A DNA stretch of 64,000 bases. It comes from Tipula vernalis. Lineage: Eukaryota; Arthropoda; Insecta; Diptera; Tipulidae. Location of the stretch: the NCBI GenBank assembly GCA_958295665.1, contig OY282560.1, forward strand, positions 147,552,091 through 147,616,090. The letters are read 5' to 3'. Below, in pieces: positions 58,860 to 64,000 of this stretch (its first letter is position 1; each line of letters begins with the position of its first letter). The notes below the pieces were generated by a model that was given only the letters and a program-made list of their open reading frames with translations, made no database searches and was not told where the DNA came from. Made by a program: the position numbers and the translations under genes.

Positions 58860-59480
58860 TAATACTAACACGGAAAATAAATGGGCTTACTGAAGGGAAT
58901 ATCGCCATTGTAATCGAAGGTGTGGCTCTGTCCGTCTAATACATGGGCTACAGGGCTTAATGGATTTATAGTGAAACCAATCCAGAAAAGAACCTTCGGA
59001 ATCCATTGCATCTACAAAAATTTGGTGCGGTTTAGACGCTGAGGGTATCATCGGACCTTATTTCTTAAAGCAGCTCACGTTACTGATAAATAAATATTGT
59101 TACCGAACCATCATCACTGAATGTGGTTTTTCTGAAAATATGGATGACATTATTCCGTCGAGATGAGATTTAAACAGGATTCAGGTAAGTGCCGTACGGG
59201 ACCGGAACCATCGACTTTTGAAATCACAATTTGGTCATAAATTGATTTCGAGATATGAACCGGCAATTGGCCTCCAACATTGTGCGATTTGACACCTACC
59301 GATTATTCCTGTGGGGCCACGTGAAGTCATTGGTTTATGTAGCAACAAATGACGCCATGAAAGCCAACTCCCTTCTTATTATTCGTGAGATATGGCCAGC
59401 GTTGCTCGAAAAGTGAACCCAAGGCGCAGTGTCCTTGTGCCTGGAATCATCTTCAAATGTAATACTCAAACCATATCTGC
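58860..59480 (+). pseudogene. mariner-like transposase remnant 2
   Basis: Plus-strand pieces give the middle and end of a mariner-family transposase: an EGIIGPYFLK-type segment near 59041, CYRTIITECGF and MDDI near 59100-59155, then QFGHKLISRYEPA and LCDLTPTDYSCGA, followed by the end helices with frameshifts to about 59480. The FQQDGATCH block preserved at 16977-16995 is missing here. Many stops. Confidence 0.75.
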
Positions 59481-59559
59481 CGAAGACCTCCTTATTCCTT
59501 CTAAATTTGCATTAAACGGACCGTTTCTTGTTATGTACCAAGTAAGAGCTTTCAAAAAT

Positions 59560-59945
59560 GGTTGATCCATCCACTTAGATAAGGCATTACTAACGTGCCC
59601 ACCTAGACAGATTAATCTCTGAATTTATTCTGTAAGCACCGGTTTGCTCTTTCTGACAATATGCGTGATACTCCAAAACTTTAGATTCCTCGTCATGCAC
59701 AAGAAATTGGGGTTTCCCCCACCTTTCTGTGGGCCGGTTTTCTTCACATCTCCAAGATAAGCTTTTCGCTCAATCGTTCTATTGCATGAAAAATTCACTG
59801 GGCGCATAATTTCACAAATCGGTGACCGTAATTTGCCATGAGGGTCGTGTGATTTGACACCATTAGAATTTTTTCTGTTGGGTTATGTCGAGTCACTCGT
59901 CTTTGTCAATAACCTGTGGTGGAAATCATTGGAGCAAGCGTAACG
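59560..59945 (+). pseudogene. mariner-like transposase remnant 3
   Basis: Reads FTGRIISQIGDRN, then SCDLTPLEFFLLGYVESLVF (about 59845-59912), the same C-terminal region as remnant 2 in a separate, differently diverged copy. Catalytic Asp of TPLDFF is Glu here. The part before 59790 is not readable. Two neighbouring copies in the same orientation suggest either a tandem duplication or two insertions. Confidence 0.7.
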
Positions 59946-60440
59946 CAATCAAAAAATAAAGAAAAGAAACCCACAAGCAATCAAACCAGCCAGCCGAAAA
60001 CAAAGAAGCAGCCAACAAACAAAGACGAGCACACAATCAGGCTGTAGACAATAAAAACCGCAACCAAACCAATCAGCCGAGACTAGCAACGCAGCCAACA
60101 AGCAGAGCCGACCAGATAAACCGAAGTGGGTGAGAAAAAGTGCAAAATCGAACAATTCTTCTGATAATATTACCACCAGTGACAAGCTCAGAATAAAATA
60201 AATAATAAAAAACACGACCAAAGATTCTGGTACTATAGCTCAGATCAGAGGTAAGTTTAGAATAAGTGAGTGCAACGTAATTACGAGAAGGCAATAAAAC
60301 ACCAGGGATAAGCAGACCACAACAAGGAAATTTCCGGGACAGCAGGTATACATCTTTGTGTCATTTCGCCTTGTTAATAAATCTTCCGTCTCATTCCTAT
60401 CATTTCCAAATTTTCCTTTTCGATCGTTTTTCAGAACCAC
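59946..60440 (+). other. Possible LTR/leader of a gypsy element
   Basis: Purine-rich and CAA-rich sequence on the plus strand (many CAAC and AAAC), different from the surroundings, followed at 60358-60400 by sequence of the kind found near LTR ends (TTAATAAATCTTCCGTCTC). The next element on the right is a gypsy pol remnant, so this may be its gag or LTR, but no gag motif was recognised. Confidence 0.3.
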
Positions 60441-61770
60441 CAGTCTCACGTAGCACTCGATAAGTTAACAATCGCGAAAGAAGAATTTCAACACATGTTG
60501 GTCCAAGGAATTTGTTAACCAAGTAGCACCTCCTGGTCCAGCCCGCCTCATTTGGTGGCTAAGAAAAACGGAACATTTGGACCGTGTGGAGATTATCGTG
60601 TATTAAACAGAATCATAATTCGTGATCTGTATACTCAACCCCTCATCCGTAGGATTTTTCGAACTAACTTACCTTTCAAAAATTATCAGAATACGAACTA
60701 CTAGTGGTTAATTCAAAAAATTCAGAAATTACATTTTTAGGAGATACGGTCACTGGACAAGATATACTGCCAAATAAAGACCGCATTCTATACGCGGCTA
60801 TACGAAAAACAGCAAGAAGAAAGTCGAATGGTCATTGGAATTGAGTCCAGCCTTCGAAAATTGTAAGAAATAATTATGCGATGCAACATTACTAACACAT
60901 ACACCATTATCCGGACGACTCGCAATCATGGTTGATGCCTCGGATACAGCGTTTGGGACTGTGGTACAGCAGTACATCTCCGGTATTTCGCAGCCGCTCC
61001 GTTTCTTCTCAGTTCGTCTTAACGAAACGCAGAAACGGTACAGTTCTTATGACAAAGAGCTGCTTGCAGCTTATTCTGGTTTTAAGCACATCAAACATTT
61101 GTTAGAACGTCGTGAGTTCACATTGTTCACTGACCATAAACGGTATAAATAATGTCGTTGCAGATACCCCCTCTCGCTTTAATCAAATTTCTATTGCTGA
61201 AAGTATTGATTACGCGACAATAGCAGATGCTCAAACCAATGACAACGAACTCCGAGAGTACGAGAGCTATTAAATAATAGCACAATTACATCTCTCGAAT
61301 TCGGGCAAATCCTTCTTACGTTCAACGCAAATAAATCTTTATATTGTGACAATATTTCGGAAAATTTTAATTCCGACAATATTTCGGAAAACTTTTAACC
61401 AAAAATTGTTATTTGGCCCTCAATTTATAAAGATTCAAAAATAATGGCTTAAAATTGAATACCATGCCAAAGATCAAAGATTTCAAAACACACAAAATCA
61501 CCTCTCTTGGCTCATTTAAAGTTGCATCGCAATATTTGGTAGAAATTCTGATACTGAGTGACGTTTATTGATCGTTACTCATGTTGGGCTATGCCGATTC
61601 CGGTGCCGGATATAACCACTGCTATGGTCGCATTAGCTGTATGTTCAAATTGGATAACTAGATTCATAGTATTGGAATTCATAGGAACAGATAGGGTACA
61701 CAATTACAGGCTCAACTATTTTCTGAACTATCACTTTTACTTGGATTTCAGCAGTCAATCAATATAAATT
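60441..61770 (+). pseudogene. Degraded Ty3/gypsy pol (RT, RNase H, integrase)
   Basis: Pieces in pol order: RT N-terminus (TIAKEEFQHMLVQGIC, then HLVAKKNGTFGPCGDYRVLN near 60551-60610), a jump to the thumb (KNSEITFLGDTVTGQD near 60720-60763), RNase H (MVDASDTAFGTVVQQYISGI at 60928, RRYSSYDKELLAAYSGF-like, FTLFTDHK), then a poorly kept stretch and an integrase core piece (SDV-type start, TFIDRYSCWAMPIPVPDITT and NWITRFIVLEFIGTDR at 61558-61690). The RT palm with YLDD is missing. Multiple stops; dead. Confidence 0.85.
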
Positions 61771-62369
61771 ACATAGATGGCAGCACAATTTTGATAAAAT
61801 CGAACCAAAAATTACCACGTGGGGAATGGTAAGTTCAAAACTTGTTTGAAAAGCAAAAAAAATTCACAACATAATATTTTTCTGTAAACAACTACAGACA
61901 TCTGACGTACACTAGTAAAACTAAAGATAAATTTAGCCAGTATTATTTTAATTCGTCAGATCCCACTTTGATGTATTTTTCAAAATGAAAGTTCGAAAAA
62001 TGTATTTTTGACTGTTTAGTCTTATTCTTTTAGATGATCAAAAACACACACACTTATTTTAGATTTTCTTTCTTTTTTTATTTTTTTTTCTCTTACTTTA
62101 TTTTTAATATTCTTTTCCCACCACAAAGGATCTCTTCTTCCACTTATTTTTTTTTTTAAATGCCGGAAGTTGTCTTCTATCGTTCTTTTGTTTTACTCTT
62201 TACATTATGAACTTAGGTGCAGTTCACCCACCAACCAATAATTTTATACCACTAGTTTGCCAGAAGGGCAAACTCCCTACGGGCTGTTGGGTTAAAATAC
62301 TAAAGCTCGGCCAACCTGACGTCTATCGCCCCGATAGGCTCTTGATATAAAATTATTATTTGTTTACAT
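61771..62369 (-). repeat. Region containing the 3' LTR of the right-hand gypsy element
   Basis: On the minus strand the LTR appears to begin TGTAAACAAATAATAATTTT at 62369, right after a purine tract (GAAAGAAAAAAAAA). It contains a TATA-like GGTATAAAATTATTGG (about 62240-62255) and a less AT-rich segment with the inverted repeat AGTTTGCC/GGCAAACT (62258-62275). Its far end could not be fixed, since the partner LTR is outside the window. Confidence 0.55.
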
Positions 62370-62466
62370 TTTTTTTTCTTTCGAATTCATACTTAATAAG
62401 AATAACTAATTACTTAACATAGAATTACATAATTATTCTTATTTAAATATATATATATTTTTTAAT
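62370..62466 (-). other. Sequence between pol stop and 3' LTR
   Basis: Short AT-rich stretch with the probable polypurine tract. No env gene. Confidence 0.5.
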
Positions 62467-64000
62467 CGCTATCTAGATATTCTACTTGTTCAAACTCTTC
62501 CTCTGAATCACTGTCGGAACTATTTAGATACTCCACTTCCTCGTACTCGTCTTCTGACAAATTGTTTATAATTCTGTCTACCTGAATTCGTCCATCTCCG
62601 ACATCTGGTTCCTGAACTCTCCATAACCTGATATATCTAGGATCTAAGATTCGATCGGTTTTATCTTTTATCCCTTCATTACCTATTTCTCCTATAACGT
62701 ATTATCTTTGTATAATATTTTCCTGATTGTATAAGGCCCTTTATATTTTCTTTTTAGCTTATTTCTTTCTCCTAACTCTTTATTAGTTTTGACAACTACT
62801 AAATCTCCTTCTTTATAGCCTGGTTCTTTACTGCACTTCTCATCATGTTTTTGCGTATTATATCGCTGTAACTTTACTATATTTTGACTTGCCTTTTCTC
62901 TAAGCTCATTTAAATTCTGGTCTTCCCTATCATTTAATTCCTCTAGAAAACCTTTAAGTCCTTCGTCTAGCTTTCTTTTCTGTATTACTCCAAATAAAAG
63001 TTTTGAGTGTATTTCCTTAATATATCTATTCCATGTATTATTCAACAAAACCTCGGCGTCCACTAAACAGGTATCCCAATCTTTTCCTTTTTCTTCTGTC
63101 AATTTACTTAGTAATGTTACAAGGGTACGATTATATCGTTCTATTTGGGCATTTACCTGTGGACACGCTGTTGCGTTCAAAACATGCTTTATTCCGTATT
63201 CTTTTACAAAGTCTTGAAACTTATTAGAAGTTAAAGCAGATCCTCGGTCCGATACTAATACCTTCGGGGTAGAATATGTCAGCATGTAACTCTTTACATG
63301 CTTCAATACCTCCTTGGTATTCGTCGTATTGGTTGCGAATAACCTTAAATATTTAGTGAAACCGTCTATTATCGCAAATACGAACACATTTTTACCTCTA
63401 GTAATCTGCAATGGTCCTAGATAATCTATGTGTACCATCTCAAATGGTGTATCACCCTTCTCTATGTTATGTAGTTTCGTCCTATCTAATCGTACTTTCG
63501 GATTATACATACTACACAATTTTTTATATTTTCTAATACCTTTTCCCTCATTTTAGGAAAGTAATATAATCTTCTTATAACTTTGCATACTTTGTCTACT
63601 CCAAAATGCCCTATTTCATTATGGTATTTGTAGATAACTGACTCTTGCATCTTTTCTGGTACCACTAACAATAATTTATCTCTCATCTTTTTGTAAACTA
63701 ACCCTTCTCTAATTTCGTACTCTTTATGTTCCCCTTTTTCTAAAATCCTTTCTTTTAACTTTTTAATGTCTTCGTTTAAACTTTGTTCTACTATTAAGCT
63801 CTCCTCGGATATTGAGTTAGTCTCTGTATCTAACGTATAAATTGTAGCTCGACTTAAAGCGTCTACATGCCTCATGTTCTCTGACCGTCGATAAGCTATA
63901 GTATAACAAATTGTTCTAAGCACAGAAACCATCTTGCTATTTTTGGGTTTAGATCTACCTTATCTATTGTAAATTTAAGTGCGTTACAATCTGAGACAAT
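62467..64000 (-). pseudogene. Ty3/gypsy pol 3' half: end of RNase H and integrase
   Basis: The minus strand enters at the right edge in RNase H (CNALKFTIDKVDLNPKIARW and RRSENMRHVDALSR). The integrase zinc domain follows (HNEIGHFGVDKV and CVVC, about 63486-63650), then after a frame break near 63515 the core: VHIDYLGPL, VSDRGSALTSNKF and QVNAQIERYNRTL, so all three catalytic residues are kept. The C-terminal domain reads GYKEGDLVVVKTNKELGERN and KRKYKGPYTIRKILYKDNT. A one-base shift near 62700 leads to a further segment (RILDPRYIRLWRVQEPDVGD) ending in an acidic tail rich in Asp, Glu and Ser, stopping at 62467. The element continues past the window. Integrase inserts the cDNA into the genome. 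Confidence 0.9.

Noticed and set aside
60240..60449. Minus-strand hydrophobic frames at 59.9-60.4 kb
   Set aside because: They mirror the CAA- and AAC-rich plus strand; hydrophobicity follows from composition.

Overview
This window reads as insect nuclear DNA, most likely from a fly. It is strongly AT-rich, has long (TA)n, poly-A and poly-T tracts, and nearly every recognisable coding stretch belongs to a transposable element. The families seen (BEL/Pao, Ty3/gypsy, Jockey- and I-type LINEs, an RTE-like LINE, mariner/Tc1, piggyBac) are all common in dipteran genomes. I found no convincing host gene, tRNA or rRNA. Order and species are inference.

Layout, left to right. 1-4.8 kb: a retroelement gag-pro remnant running off the left edge, a dead LINE reverse transcriptase, a MITE, a Jockey-like LINE fragment and a dispersed repeat. 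5-9.1 kb: AT-rich sequence without recognisable genes. 9.3-16.7 kb: a decayed BEL/Pao element whose integrase is split by a complete 3,324-bp CAC-ended DNA transposon. 16.8-18.4 kb: a mariner remnant fused to a piggyBac remnant, then a second copy of the dispersed repeat, into which the piggyBac element seems to have inserted. 19.1-23.2 kb: a second BEL/Pao element. 23.4-27 kb: AT-rich, no genes seen. 27-36.5 kb: an I-type LINE interrupted by a two-LTR Ty3/gypsy element. 36.5-42.9 kb: mostly unassigned sequence with a Tc1-like scrap, a LINE tail, a degenerate minisatellite and a long (TA)n tract.

42.9-53.5 kb is the most interesting part. Two minus-strand spliced gene remnants look like one mobile unit: an upstream transposase-like gene (51.3-53.5 kb) and a downstream SAM-like gene (42.9-45.6 kb). 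They are now separated by a nearly full-length 5.3-kb LINE that carries an OTU-type cysteine protease domain and is flanked by a perfect 21-bp target-site duplication. Removing that LINE leaves only about 415 bp between the two genes. The upstream gene is also split by a solo gypsy LTR with a 4-bp duplication, and the downstream gene by a MITE inside an exon.

53.6-64 kb: a Jockey ORF1, AT-rich sequence, two mariner remnants, a degraded gypsy pol, and the 3' half of another gypsy element that runs off the right edge.

The window is therefore a nested graveyard of elements. The insertion order can be read from the duplications: BEL before the CAC transposon; dispersed repeat before piggyBac; two-gene unit before LINE, solo LTR and MITE. 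Many frames are broken by single-base indels, so either old age or base-level assembly error should be kept in mind.
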